Shown here in pieces: positions 11,627 through 22,354 of a stretch of DNA of 64,000 nt. The stretch's first letter is position 1. The number at the start of each line of letters is the position of its first letter. Source of the stretch: Haemonchus contortus (taxonomy: Eukaryota; Nematoda; Chromadorea; Rhabditida; Trichostrongylidae); the NCBI GenBank assembly GCA_000469685.2, contig LS997565.1, positions 47,430,336 to 47,494,335 of the forward strand, given 5' to 3'. The notes beneath the pieces are model-generated. The model did not search any database. It saw only the letters and a list, made by a program, of their open reading frames with translations, and was not told the origin of the DNA. The position numbers and the translations under genes were made by a program.

Positions 11627-14600
11627 TCATTTTCTCGATAAAGTCGAGTTTCGATTGTTGATAACGGATATAGATACGACGGAAGTCTTCGTTCCTCTTC
11701 TACATCGCCAGAAGTTGAAAATATCACGGCGAAGGTCGGCAGAGAACATTATTATGCAGAAGGGTGGCACACACACCATGAAGTCGTTTATCCAAAAAAA
11801 CTGAAAAAGACTTTTAGGCGTACAACTCGTTCGACTTTTAAGCATATGGGTTCTTGTTTTCTGCTGTTTAATTATTTTTTTAGAAGCTGTTGAAATTTTT
11901 GAAGTTTTCATTTATAGGCCTTGTTTGCAGCACTCAATGTTCCAATTGAGCTGAAATCTTAAATTGTGGACGCAACGGTTTCATTCCAAACTCCAGTAGT
12001 CCCAAAATACGAATCTTTGAAGGGAGTACGAATACTGAATTCACAGACTGATTGCTTTTCGCAAGAACACCCATTTATCCTATTTCGACCCCGGCACAAC
12101 ATTTCCTTGCAAATGATGCTTTTTCTTTTGCAATATTGCAGAGTATTTCTTAAACCAGTTCGAAAATCTCTGCGGTATTGTTAGGCCAAGTTTTTCAACA
12201 AAATGGATATTTTCCAAATAATAGCTCAGGTAACCTTTGAATAAAACACTCCATGCCAGAGAATCAACGGAAATTTTTTTAATTTTGATTTTTCACTGGA
12301 TAATTTTTCAGTGTTGGGCCCTACACGAAACAAGATCTCTTCATTTTGCGTCTTCGCTGCGTGGAAATGAAGTTGAACTTGCATAAGTCTAATCATACGA
12401 AATCAAAGGGCTACTTTTGCTTCATATATGGGAAAATAAAAATTAAATATTCCCTCACCTGCATGGTCGCAAACGTGTCAAGGGCCACGTTACCAGTTAA
12501 GTTGCTAATCACTTTGGTAATCTGTTGCAAACACAACAACATGGTGGAAACAAATACAAGAGCTGTATAAAATAGAAGGCCCTGAAGTAAATCGCATTGT
12601 AAAAGTTATACGTAATTCTAGTTTTTTGTTCATATTCATCGAAAGAGCAGGAAGGATTCGTACTTTGCTGCAGTTGAGAAAGTTCAGGAAAACAACTGAC
12701 TCATGTTTTTCAGAAAGGTCTACTTTCATACATGGGGTCAGGAAAACGTTCGGCTGCTCCAGAGCACTCCTTTTGGTATTACTTCACATTGTCTATTGGG
12801 GGATGGCATAGGACGTTGGCGGAGACTTGATAGTCAACAGAAAGGTGATCCCAACGAAGCTCAGCACCGCCATCAGTTTCTGGGTCAGAGCTTTTCTGTG
12901 CTATTCCCTCTTCGCTCTTATTCGAAACTGCTGGGATATTAATGAGCTTTCTGCTGAGCTTTTCGTAGAGAGAAAAATTTTCTGAATAATCGTGGACAGT
13001 CAGCTCACCCAGTAATATTTACGTTCTCCTGTGAGGAACGGAACTTCAGAGCTTGTCTATTTGCAACTAATCCATGATTCCTCAGCTCGAGGCATCTACG
13101 CTTCCTTACACTTAGATTTCAATCGATCCCTACCGCTTTGTACACATCGAGGAACGCGTGCGGAAGGCATCCTTGCTAGCTTTGCATTCATCATTGCAGG
13201 AGAATTGAACAAGGTGAATTTAGCGCACAAGGTTAACACCTTATGACCATAGTTGTACAGAACGTGTTTTGGCGTACAATTTTGGCACAACTCATCATTC
13301 CACGTAAAGTTTCACACTGCCTTGCAGGTTGTTTTGAAAGAGCAGCTTTACTAGGTCGACTTTTCACCCACCTCGTCGTCTTTGAGGACATAAGAGTAGT
13401 TTGAAGCTCCTGATCTGCCGCTTACCCGGTCAAGTACCCAAACGCGCTGATGTCGACTACATAAAACGGTTCCCTTATGACAAACCTGTACGGCAAAGCA
13501 ATGTGAATTGTTATGTAGCATGCCCAGATTTTAAGATGTCCGAACATGGAACATCTCGTGTCGGTTGGTCGTAAGAAATGCTCAAAAAATACGATCGCGG
13601 TGCTTCGAAACACGTCTATGACGTCACGACAGGTGATGGATCATGGGTTTACGCGTATGGGCCCGAAATAAACAGCAGTCGACCTTATGATTATTCTAAG
13701 ATGAGCCAAATCCAACAAAAGCTTCCCGCGCACGAACCACTTCCAAGCAAGTGGTCGCCTGATTTTTGGAAAAATTGGACATGTCGCAACCGTACCACTA
13801 GAACAAGCAGAACAGTCAATTCTGAGTGGTATACCACCATTTGTTTGCCAGTTGCCCTCCAAGAAGTCAGGAAAACCAACTGCTTAAGACGGATCACTCT
13901 TCACCGCGACAAAGCGAGCTTCCACTTATCGGCTCGAACAACTGCATTTTTGAACACTCAAAACAACGATTTGGCAGGTCATCAGCCATATAGTCCCCGA
14001 GTGACTTCTTCTCATCCCGTACGTAAAAAATAAAAAGAGAGGTCAACGTTTTTCGACACCTGAAGAAGCTGTTGATGCGTTCAGAATCCATGTTTTAGAG
14101 TGACCTACCTCAGAGTGGCAAAAGTGCTTCGAAAATTGGTTCGAGCCCATGCAAAAGTGTATAGATCTTACTGTAGAGAATTTTGAAAAGCAGTAAAGCG
14201 ATTTTCAATAAATAGTATTTGTTTCTGTTCTCAATTCTCAAAATATAAAAGGCAAACTACGTACCCTCTAGCTCCAAACATAAGTAAACAACTAACCAAC
14301 CTTTTCATGACCCTTTATCCTTGAGTTGTTGTTGGACTTTGCTAATCTTCGCCATTCAATGAAAAGCCTCGTGTTAAAGCTGACGCTCATGATGGCGTAA
14401 ACGAACGATCCTATGAGGTAGACAAACCTGTTTCTCTGGAAGAATTTTAAATAGTTAGTGGGCTCGTGTGGCAGTGTTTATCCAAAAACAACAGCAATAC
14501 ATTAAGCAGTGATCAGCCCACATGAGACGTGACACGGTTCAATGTTGTCAACACTTAGCTCCCAGCAATTGAAGTACAACAAATCCACGAAGTATAAGTA

Positions 14601-16405
14601 AAATTAATATCTTTACAGGGTAGAAGTTGTGCCACGGCACCACCTACACCCTATGAAATGGAGTGTCGCACACTCTTAGTCCAGTGATCGAAATTTGGAT
14701 CTACCCTAGCTCGGGCCAATTGAGCCTTTCATCCCATAGGGGCCAATTAATCGGAACCAGACGTTCCTGATGGAATAATGTACTGACTTCAATCTGGTCT
14801 GGCTGAGGCATTCCACTTTATGGGCCGTTAGCACAACAGAAACATTACAAATGGAAGTACATACTAGAATGGGGAGATGCATTCTAAAAAGGACACTGAT
14901 TGATGCCAGGAGCCTTATTCTTTATCCTTCCGATGTTTTTATGTTATTCTATTCTACTAGATGGTTGGAAAAATGGTGACGTTTGTGATTCATCTCAGGA
15001 CGGCTCCGTCTGTTCTTCAGAGCGATCGACTATCTTTTGCAACAAATTGCGTTAATCCTCTCTGACCAAGTGGATTTGAAAGCTACTGTACAGTCTAAGT
15101 TCATAAAAGGAAGCAGAGCCATAAATAAAGTGGTAGCCCATGCGCAGTGTCCTGTGCTACCGTACCTGAACATTTCGTATGCTGTCAATTTAAAAGCTGG
15201 TGTCAAAACTCGCTACTAATTATCGTCTAAGTAGCATTCTGCCATTCTGTATGAATGCTCCAAATAGAAAACATGTTGGTTACAGAATTCATGCATGTGA
15301 AGAGGTAAACGATAATGATGTGTTTATGAATCAGCAGCTTCACTAGTTTATCAGATACTGTATGTAACGTAGTCTGACAAACATAGCCAGACAGTGATGA
15401 AGAGCTTTTTTACATAAAACAAACAACATAACGTCGTCGTCAACATAACAACAACATTTAACATAACGTCGACACAGAATCGAAATGAACGAATGCAAAC
15501 TAACCCAACTGACGGCAGGATCTGAGCTGACGTATACATATTTTCCGTTACCATTATCTGCGTAAACGATTTTCATTCCAATACCATGGCTGAAAGCGCC
15601 AAAAGCTACGATGTACTGAACGAGAATCATAATCCATACATTTCTTCGAGTCCATATCTTGAAACAGAATGGTGAACTGCTTTTAAAAATGTTGCACGGT
15701 TTTGTGCCTTCAAAAACAAAAGGCAAACGATTATGATTATTGCACCGACCTTATCATACCACTTCATCAAACAAAGTGCAGAATATCGATTGAGAGTGAG
15801 GAGCATATTTCCGATCATGTGGGTAAGAAAGCTCGTCCCACTGACCAATACAGCGATGACGGTAAGGGTTTCAAATTCTGGGCCCAACTCGACTTGGCGG
15901 TTAAGCCGATGAAAGCAGCTAGCCATGATGGAAAACACGTCGGCGATCCCTGAAAAGAATCTAGGGGGCATCATCGATTTGGATAAGATGAAACGCTTTC
16001 TCCCCTCATGCTTTACTCGTTTGAAAAACCTTTCAAGTAACGATCATTTTTTGTTGTTCTTGAGTTTTTGGGAGTAAATAAGTCATACAAGGAAAGAAAG
16101 GTGGCGCCATAATTGGTTAGAAGATAAAAGGCAAAAATATAAGCCTTGAAGTTGCCCAAGAATGCGGCTCTTTGGAAGAGCGCCAACCACAAGGTCGATT
16201 TGAGTAAATGACGTTGATGTATTATATCAAGTTTAACTTGAAGTTACATTTCACATATACGTTTAAATTTACCTGTAGCTACGAACAATACATAGAATGG
16301 GGTTTTGAAGATTTTAACCTTAGATGTGATGATAATGAATAGAATGAATAAGTAAGTGGAGATTAGCGTTCCTTCACACACAGTATGCACTATATCTAGC
16401 GCCAT
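11627..16405 (-). CDS. R2: seven-transmembrane chemoreceptor GPCR, Srv-like
   Basis: Coding exons: 16273-16405, 15750-15949, 15505-15657, 14301-14435, 12459-12581, 11627-11800. The joined frame is open and encodes 305 aa. Exon 1 begins at a Met aligned with Met22 of R4 to R6 (MALDIVHTVCEG), and no N-terminal coding exon was found upstream. The acceptor reads TTTCAG then GAATATGG, which would break frame if joined in phase 1, so I start at this ATG. NRYSAL falls near residue 98, the TM4 exon begins IWTRRNVWIM, and TM7 is FFWINDFMVCVPPFC. Two exons use GTTGGT or GTCGGT donors, weaker than the consensus. Intron 2 of exons 14301-14435 to 12459-12581 holds a dead mariner (13540-14195), and the intron before it holds a degenerate SINE. 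R3 is its closest relative, including flanks. Confidence 0.86.
13540..14195 (+). pseudogene. Mariner-family transposase relic in a receptor intron
   Basis: Translation shows mariner catalytic-domain sequence: LKKYDRGASKHVYD then a TGDGSW block (usually TGDESW). In the next frame come DEPNPTKASRAR and FFGKIGHVATVPLEQ. Back in the first frame come RTVNSEWYTTICLPV, LHRDKASFHLSA and YSPRVTSS. The last block has Arg where the third catalytic Asp of the DDD triad is expected, and two compensating frameshifts flank the middle. The C-terminal FSTPEEAVDAFR and ECQK-like tail follow to about 14195. It sits in an intron of R2 and is absent from the same intron of R3, so it inserted after those genes split. 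It resembles hookworm mariners such as bandit. Confidence 0.85.
14628..14935 (+). repeat. SINE family 1 copy, degenerate, in an R2 intron
   Basis: The body is recognisable (CAATTGAGCCTTTCATCCC and the end CCTTATTCTTTATCC). A matching copy sits at the same intron position in R3 (26555-26735), so the insertion predates their duplication. Confidence 0.7.
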
Positions 16406-17029
16406 ATTCCTGAAATATTTACAGTAGAATGTATCGAAATCCGCAAATTGAAATTGTTAAGCAAGTTAAGAAATGATGGAAATAGCATGTAGAATTCTAT
16501 CGAACACTTCCGTCGCGAATAAACATTCCCACCAATCAAATACAGGGACTACTCTTGATTGAATTCGCTAATCTTCACTATTTATGGTGCTAGCTCATGG
16601 CTGCAATGACCACGAACATATTGGTATTAGAAAAGCCCTAACCTAACGTCAGATAGTTCTCCCTTTCAAATGGAACAAATGGAAATGATAACAGTGAAGC
16701 TTCTTTCAAAAAGTCGAGATGGGGGTCGGACCTAATGGATAAAGCAGAGAACGTAAGGCGAAACATCTGATCTAATACTTACATGAAGAACCCCTCATAT
16801 ATTTTGCTATTTTGATAGCAATTTATAGATCATGAAACAGTTCTATATGAAATAGGCAGACAACGCAAGATCGAAGGTCTACTATGTTCCGAGAAAAAAG
16901 TCTATATTTGGACGGGTAAGGCGAAACTATGGTCAGCAATTGGACCACAATGATATTCCTAATCGAAAATAGTCTGCTCCTAATGATGCTCTACAGCAAA
17001 TTAAAGAGGGGTTGTAGGTTAATGCAATA

Positions 17030-17310
17030 GGGTGTGGTGGTTTAGTGGCAAGGAGCGCATTATCACACAATAATGTTCCATGGGTCGGACCTGGGTCGAT
17101 GCTCGCCCAGTGCAATCACGTCTCCCATCCCTTGCGTCAGTGAACTGGCACCAGACTCGTCTAGGAGGATTGGAGCAGTAAGTTTTACCTTGGGTAGCCA
17201 TCTACGGAAAGCTACTCTATGTATAGACCACATGCGCATTCAACACGCCACTACGATTCTGAATGGAAGTCGACTGCTGAGCGCATGCTACTAGAAAGAG
17301 GATCGATTAA
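17030..17310 (+). repeat. SINE family 1 copy, degenerate
   Basis: TGGTGGTTTAGTGGCAAGG head and a GGAGGATTGGAGCAGT body. It lies in the 5' flank of R2; the R3 flank has a counterpart at 28860. Confidence 0.7.
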
Positions 17311-17889
17311 CTCCCGCGACTTTTTCGTTTATTTTGTATCTCTGTTCAATATTGATGGAATGGCGACAATTTCTCAACAAACTGCTTCTATGCCTCTCTT
17401 CATTCTATCCAGAGATTCTCTTTTGATCTAATGCAGATTCTCAAAGCTCAAATGTAAGTTTTTACTGAACAGCAACAATTTCAGCAGCAGCGACCTATAA
17501 ACTAGCTCTAGTAAAACGGCCCAAGTGGCAATTGTATTACTTGTCATTAAGGAACAATTGGTGATTGTGTTTAAATGGAGGTAATCAACCAGGAAGAGTT
17601 ATAGACACGTGCAACCAAAACACATCGGTGATTACTTCGTGTCGAAACATAGAATAACGCTGAAGAAATATTCGAAATACTCGAAGGTCATGAAACCTGG
17701 TACCAAAAAAGTTCCTTGTTAAGGAATTTCAACAGAAGCTGTTGTTTGTTCATTTAGAGTTACCCTTTGATATAACCGTATAAAAACTAAGGAAACAATA
17801 GAAAAATCCAGCACCACGACACCATGCGAAGTACAGTCTCATGGTGTCAATCAACCTGAGAAACACATTCCAGCACTCGATTTTCATCA

Positions 17890-18105
17890 AAAATAGTAGT
17901 GGTGTATTGAATGCTATGTGGCCTATACAACGACTTGGGCTGGTCATCCCATGTGCTGCCAGTGCATTTTATCCTCCCAAACAAGTCTGGTGCCTGTGAA
18001 CATACTACAAAGAGATGGAAGGCTTGATTGGCCCAGGATTACATCTCTGGGTCATGCTCGTTTGGTAGTACTCACTTGCCGCTACACCACTTCCAAAAGA
18101 ACATG
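17890..18105 (-). repeat. SINE family 1 copy, minus, truncated
   Basis: Inverse of the family from the ATTCTGAATGG side to the TGTAGCGGCAAG head, with parts missing. A remnant at 29338 occupies the equivalent place beside R3. Confidence 0.7.
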
Positions 18106-18898
18106 ATAAAGTTCACCAAAGTTATAGAGAAACAATTATTTTCCGTAGGAAGTATCAATTTAAAAAACTTTTTTTTAGCATCCGAAAAATTCGTGAGTGT
18201 AACAAACAGGAGCATGACGATATATCCAAACCTCACTCTCTGTTCATTAGAACCTCTTCAACACATGTCATGGCAAGCTATGTGAAACATACAAAATAGG
18301 AAAAAATTAGAACCGATTCAAGTTTTGACATAATACAAAACATCTGACTGAAATGTTTCCTCGAATATGGTGTAAGACTCAAGGTTCTCCTGTAAACATG
18401 ATGAGTTATTGAGAAGGATACGTCAATGCAGTTAAATGAAGACAGTAGTCAAACCACTTTGTTTTCTGAGTAACCCTATACATAAGATGCAAACTGGGAT
18501 TTAATCTCCCTAGAGACCATGGACCTCCTCTAATCATGTGTCTACTCGTGTCAAACGCAGAATAATGAGATACAGAAGTAGTGATAGTGATATCCACTTA
18601 ATCCTTTTCTGATCGCAGCTCATCCAAAAATACTTCAAATCTATAAATCACAACTGACAGAAGAAGACAAACGTAGTAGCTTAGTCATGGGTCAGAAATA
18701 TAATGAGAAAGTAGTGTAGTCTGTAGAAAGTAGTCTCAGAGTAGTGCTCACAATTGCACAGGAAATATTCCCCACCTTCTACATGAACAACCCTTCGTGT
18801 TATAGTTCAAAGCTCGTAAGCTTGCACAGTTCACGACAATTTTAACATACCTTTGTAAGAAAAGCCTAGGCATTGGTTGAGTACAGTTTAATGGTGGT

Positions 18899-18909
18899 GT
18901 AATTCGAGA
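18899..18909. repeat. Left target-site duplication of the RTE insertion
   Basis: GTAATTCGAGA is repeated exactly at 22344-22354 at the other end of the element. The match shows insertion by target-primed reverse transcription and fixes both element ends. Confidence 0.85.
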
Positions 18910-19420
18910 TCTACGGATCTCCTTCACTGAGGGTTCTCTCTCACTGAAGGATCCCAGCCGGTTAGTGACGAGGCTACGTAGGGCGTCCCCAGGTGGCGGA
19001 TAGGGGAATTAATCGCCGACCAAAAGTCACCGGTACTTCCCAGAGACGCAGGTGGATTCAGGGGATGGATTCCTTGATTCTGCTGTGCTGGGTCGATATA
19101 CCCTCTGTTCTTCGCAGGCGATCCACGCATACGTGTGTGGAGAGTCTGTGGGTGCAGTTGGTATCCTGCCCATCGACTCGGCCAAAAGCTTGCATTCGGG
19201 TGACGAACAAGTCACGCTGGGAAGTATTTGGGAGGCGATTCGGGGCCGCCTCCAAAAACAAAGCCCCTTGTCCACTTCGGGATAGCCTGGCAAGCCCCCG
19301 GAGTCAGTAGCCCCCACGTCAGAGCCTGGCAAGCTGCACGTTGGGTATTTTCACGCCAAAAACAGTAATAGAAATGGGCCTCAGTCCCCTGAACCTGAGG
19401 GAGCCCCCAATACGGCAGCG

Positions 19421-20452
19421 TTGGGTAGGACCGCTCGGGAGAGGCTGCTAAAATCTCAGGGCCAAAACAGGCTGCCCAAAAGGAGAAGGACTAAGATGGC
19501 GATCTGTACTTTCAACGCACGGACGCTTGTATCGGAAGCGTGTATAGAAGACCTGATGATACAAGCTAGGAAGATCAAGTACGACGTCATCGGACTGACC
19601 GAGACGAGAAGGCATCGCCCGCTGCACGCTGTGTTTGAGACTGGAGAAGAACTGTTCCTTGAAACATGCGACAGTAGAGGCGTCGGCGGCGTAGGTGTCC
19701 TCGTCAACACGCACTTGGCCATGAACATCGATTCGTACGAAAGCTTAACAACCCGAATCGGACGTTTGCGATTAAGAAGATGTGGCCCAATCCCAGCTCT
19801 AACCATCTTCGTTGCTTACGCACCAACATCGAGCTACGAAGAAGAGGAGTTGGAAGCGTTTTGTATGGATCTGGAGAGGCTCTACAGAGAAGACCACACT
19901 TTCCTCAAGGTTATCGTCGGTGATTTTAACGCCAAGATTGGCCACAGAAGAACGGGTGAAGAGCTTCACATCGGGACTCACGGAGTGGAATGGAATGGGC
20001 AGGGTGAAAGGCTGTCCGAGTTTATCATGACGACCCACACCATCCATGGTAACTCGCAGTTCCAGAAGCCCTCTCATTTAAGACGGACATGGGAGTCACC
20101 TGGTGGACAGTTCCATAATGAAATAGACCACATCATCTTCAATCGAAGATTTTGCCTGACCGACGTCGCTGTTGTTCCGAAGTTCTACACGGGATCGGAC
20201 CATCGTCTCCTCCGCGCTAGATTCCGCTTCTCAGTGCGTGGGGAGAGAGCTAAGAAGTTTCGGAAACAAAGCCCCAAGACCTCCATCAACTGGGACCACT
20301 TCGCTTCCCTTGCTAAAAAGTGGGACGATTCCGTTATCGACAAATCGACGAAGAATACAACCGGCTCGTCGAACATCTTCACGTTAGTGCTACGAAAGCA
20401 GAGAGGCTACAAGAAGCCAAGAGACGACTCTCCTCGAAGACTCTCGAGCTGA
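19421..20452 (+). pseudogene. RTE endonuclease domain (frameshifted at its end)
   Basis: The reading frame encodes an exonuclease-endonuclease-phosphatase fold that would nick target DNA. Visible motifs in order are FNARTL, LTETRR, VAYAPTS, VGDFNAKIG, NEIDHIIFN and GSDHRLLRARF. These are the catalytic Asn, Glu, Asp-Asn, Asp and Asp-His positions of AP endonucleases, all present. Homology to the polyprotein runs to about 20340 (AKKWDDSVID); after that the frame is wrong and the protein continues in the next frame. Residues 1-25 before MAICTFNARTL are basic and may be leader-encoded rather than conserved. Confidence 0.9.
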
Positions 20453-21534
20453 TACGCCAGCGTGGAATCGCGCGAGCTACAGGCAATTATCAACAAACGT
20501 CCGAACTTAAGCTATACAGAGAAGCGATAAAGGAAGATCTGAAAGAGAGAAGAGCAGCAGTCATGGACGAACCCGCCGAGGCCGGAAAGAGCATACGCAA
20601 AGCCCGACGGAGCTTCGCCAATTACAAGACCAAGATGACCTCCCTTCGTCGTCCTGACGGAACCGTTACTGCATCACGGAGGGCAATGGAGAAGGTCATC
20701 TACGACTTATACTCGGATCTCTTCGATAGCCACGTCTACCTGCCTACTCACCATCTTAAGCAAGACGAATATATCGCTCCTTCGGTTCTCCCTTCCGAAA
20801 TACGACATGCCATCACGTCGATGAAGAACTGTACAGCGCCCGGTCCCGATAGGATCAAACCAGAACATCTGAAGAGTATGCCTCCGGTCATCATCAAAAC
20901 TCTGGCCAGGCTCTTCACACGGTACCTGTCGGAATGCAAAGTGCCCACGTCGTGGAAAACTAGCAAGACTGTGTTGCTGTATAAAAAGGGAGATTCAGAC
21001 AATATTGGCAACTATCGCCCAATCTGCCTGCTGTCCGTAATCTACAAGCTTTTCACTCGTGTCATCCTAAACAGGATCGGCAGAACATTAGATGAAGGAC
21101 AGCCATGCAAGCAAGCAGGGTTTCGGAGAGGGTTCAGTACAATCGATCATATCCACACCCTAACAAGGCTCATTGAAGTATCGCGAGAGTACAAAATGCC
21201 GCTATGTCTTACGTTCATCGATTTAAAGAAAGCCTTTGATACCGTCGAGACAGAAGCGGTAATTGAAGCCCTGTTTAACCAGGGTGTTCCTACGCAATAT
21301 ATAAGGATGCTTCGTGAGCTCTACGATAACTTCACGACCAGGATTTCACCATTCTATAAGGAAGTCATTGTCAATGTGAAGAGAGGTGTTCGGCAAGGCG
21401 ATACTATTTCGCCCAAACTTTTTAGTGCCGCCCTCGAGAATATCATGCGTCATTTGGAATGGGAAGACTTGGGAGTGAAGGTCGACGGCCGCTTCCTACA
21501 TCACTCCGCTTTGCAGATGACATCGTGCTTATAA
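20320..21534 (+). pseudogene. RTE reverse transcriptase, N-terminal and palm part
   Basis: Continues the polyprotein after the first frameshift. The genuine part begins near IDEEYNRLVEH (about 20345), a charged linker. RT blocks follow: KNCTAPGPDRIKPEHL, then WKTSKTVLLYKKGD, NYRPICLLSVIYKLF, QAGFRRGFSTIDHI, FIDLKKAFDTVE (first catalytic Asp) and GVRQGDTISPKLF. Homology ends near [10 protein letters not shown] at about 21500, where a second frameshift removes the frame just before the FADD box. Confidence 0.9.
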
Positions 21535-22331
21535 CACCAAACATCGAGCAGGCGGAACGATTGCTGGCCGAGTTTGATAGTGCTTGTGGAAAGATCGGCT
21601 TGAGGCTGAACCTAACGAAGACGATGTTCATGAGAAACGGACTGGTACCTGATGCTCCCTTCACGTTAAACGTAACGAATATCTCCGAATGCTCTAGCTA
21701 TGTGTATCTAGGTCGGGAAGTCAAAATGATGAACGACCTAGCTCCAGAGCTGTGCAGAAGGAAACGCGCCGCGTGGGGAGCATTTAAGAATATCGAGGGA
21801 GTAGTGAAGAAGACAAAGAACATCCGGCTCCGCGCTCACCTTTTCGACACTGCTGTCCTTCCTGCTTTGAAATACGCCTCTGAGACCTGGACTCTACGAA
21901 AGCAGGACGAGCATGCTGTCAGCGTTGCTCAACGCGCTTTGGAAAGGACGATGCTCGGAATTTCCCTGTACACGCAAGTGCAGAAGGGAATCCGGAGTTC
22001 CGAGCTCCGTCAACGAACGAAGATCAGGGATGCCGTTGACCACGCCAAGAAATCGAAGATCAGGTGGGCCGGACACGTTATGCGATATAGTGATGACCGT
22101 TGGACCAGGGCGGTTACTGACTGGATCTCTCGGGACATTAAACGAACTCCAGGAAGGCCATCAACGAGATGGTCAGACTTCTTCACGAAAGCTCTGAACG
22201 AAAGGAATGTTGAACCTCGTGTCCCTGAAGCGAGAACGATTCACTGGACCACTCTGGCTCGTGACAGGGACGAATGGAGACGTTACTGGCGCCCGCTCGA
22301 GGAAGTCTATGATCAACGGGACGACAGGTGA
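21459..22331 (+). pseudogene. RTE reverse transcriptase, FADD box and C-terminal domain
   Basis: Genuine homology starts at [10 protein letters not shown] (about 21505). This holds the two catalytic aspartates of RT motif C, followed by the thumb ([12 protein letters not shown]) and the long RTE C-terminal region. The latter includes [28 protein letters not shown] and [13 protein letters not shown]. It ends in a TGA stop shortly before the 3' tail repeat. The FADD is intact, so loss of function comes from the frameshift rather than active-site change. Confidence 0.9.
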
Positions 22332-22343
22332 CAGGTGATACAG

Positions 22344-22354
22344 GTAATTCGAGA
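22344..22354. repeat. Right target-site duplication of the RTE insertion
   Basis: Exact second copy of the 11-bp repeat that precedes the element at 18899-18909. Ordinary unique-looking DNA resumes immediately after it. Confidence 0.85.

Larger units (their letters stand above)
16406..18898. other. 5' flank of R2, paralogous to the 5' flank of R3
   Basis: Aligns discontinuously with 28361-30000. A probable non-coding first exon of R2 ends at the donor CAT/GTAAGT near 16782. In R3 the same place reads CAT/GCAAGT (near 28700). Two SINE relics are included. Confidence 0.55.
18910..22343 (+). mobile_element. RTE-clade non-LTR retrotransposon, near full length, frameshifted
   Basis: A 3.4-kb insertion bounded by an 11-bp direct repeat (GTAATTCGAGA at 18899-18909 and 22344-22354), a typical target-site duplication. 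It ends in a short GACAGGT-type repeat, as RTE 3' tails do. The leader is about 0.5 kb. The coding part starts at 19421 or at the internal Met at 19496 and carries an AP-type endonuclease followed by reverse transcriptase and a C-terminal extension. The size is normal for nematode RTE-1 relatives; Ancylostoma caninum dingo-1 is a known family member. It lies between R2 and R3 and does not interrupt a receptor exon. It is defective because of two frameshifts (about 20340 and 21500). Confidence 0.92.

Noticed and set aside
19027..19332. Overlapping open frames on both strands in the RTE leader
   Set aside because: They lie in the GC-richer leader before the endonuclease frame and have no domain. 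Open because of composition.
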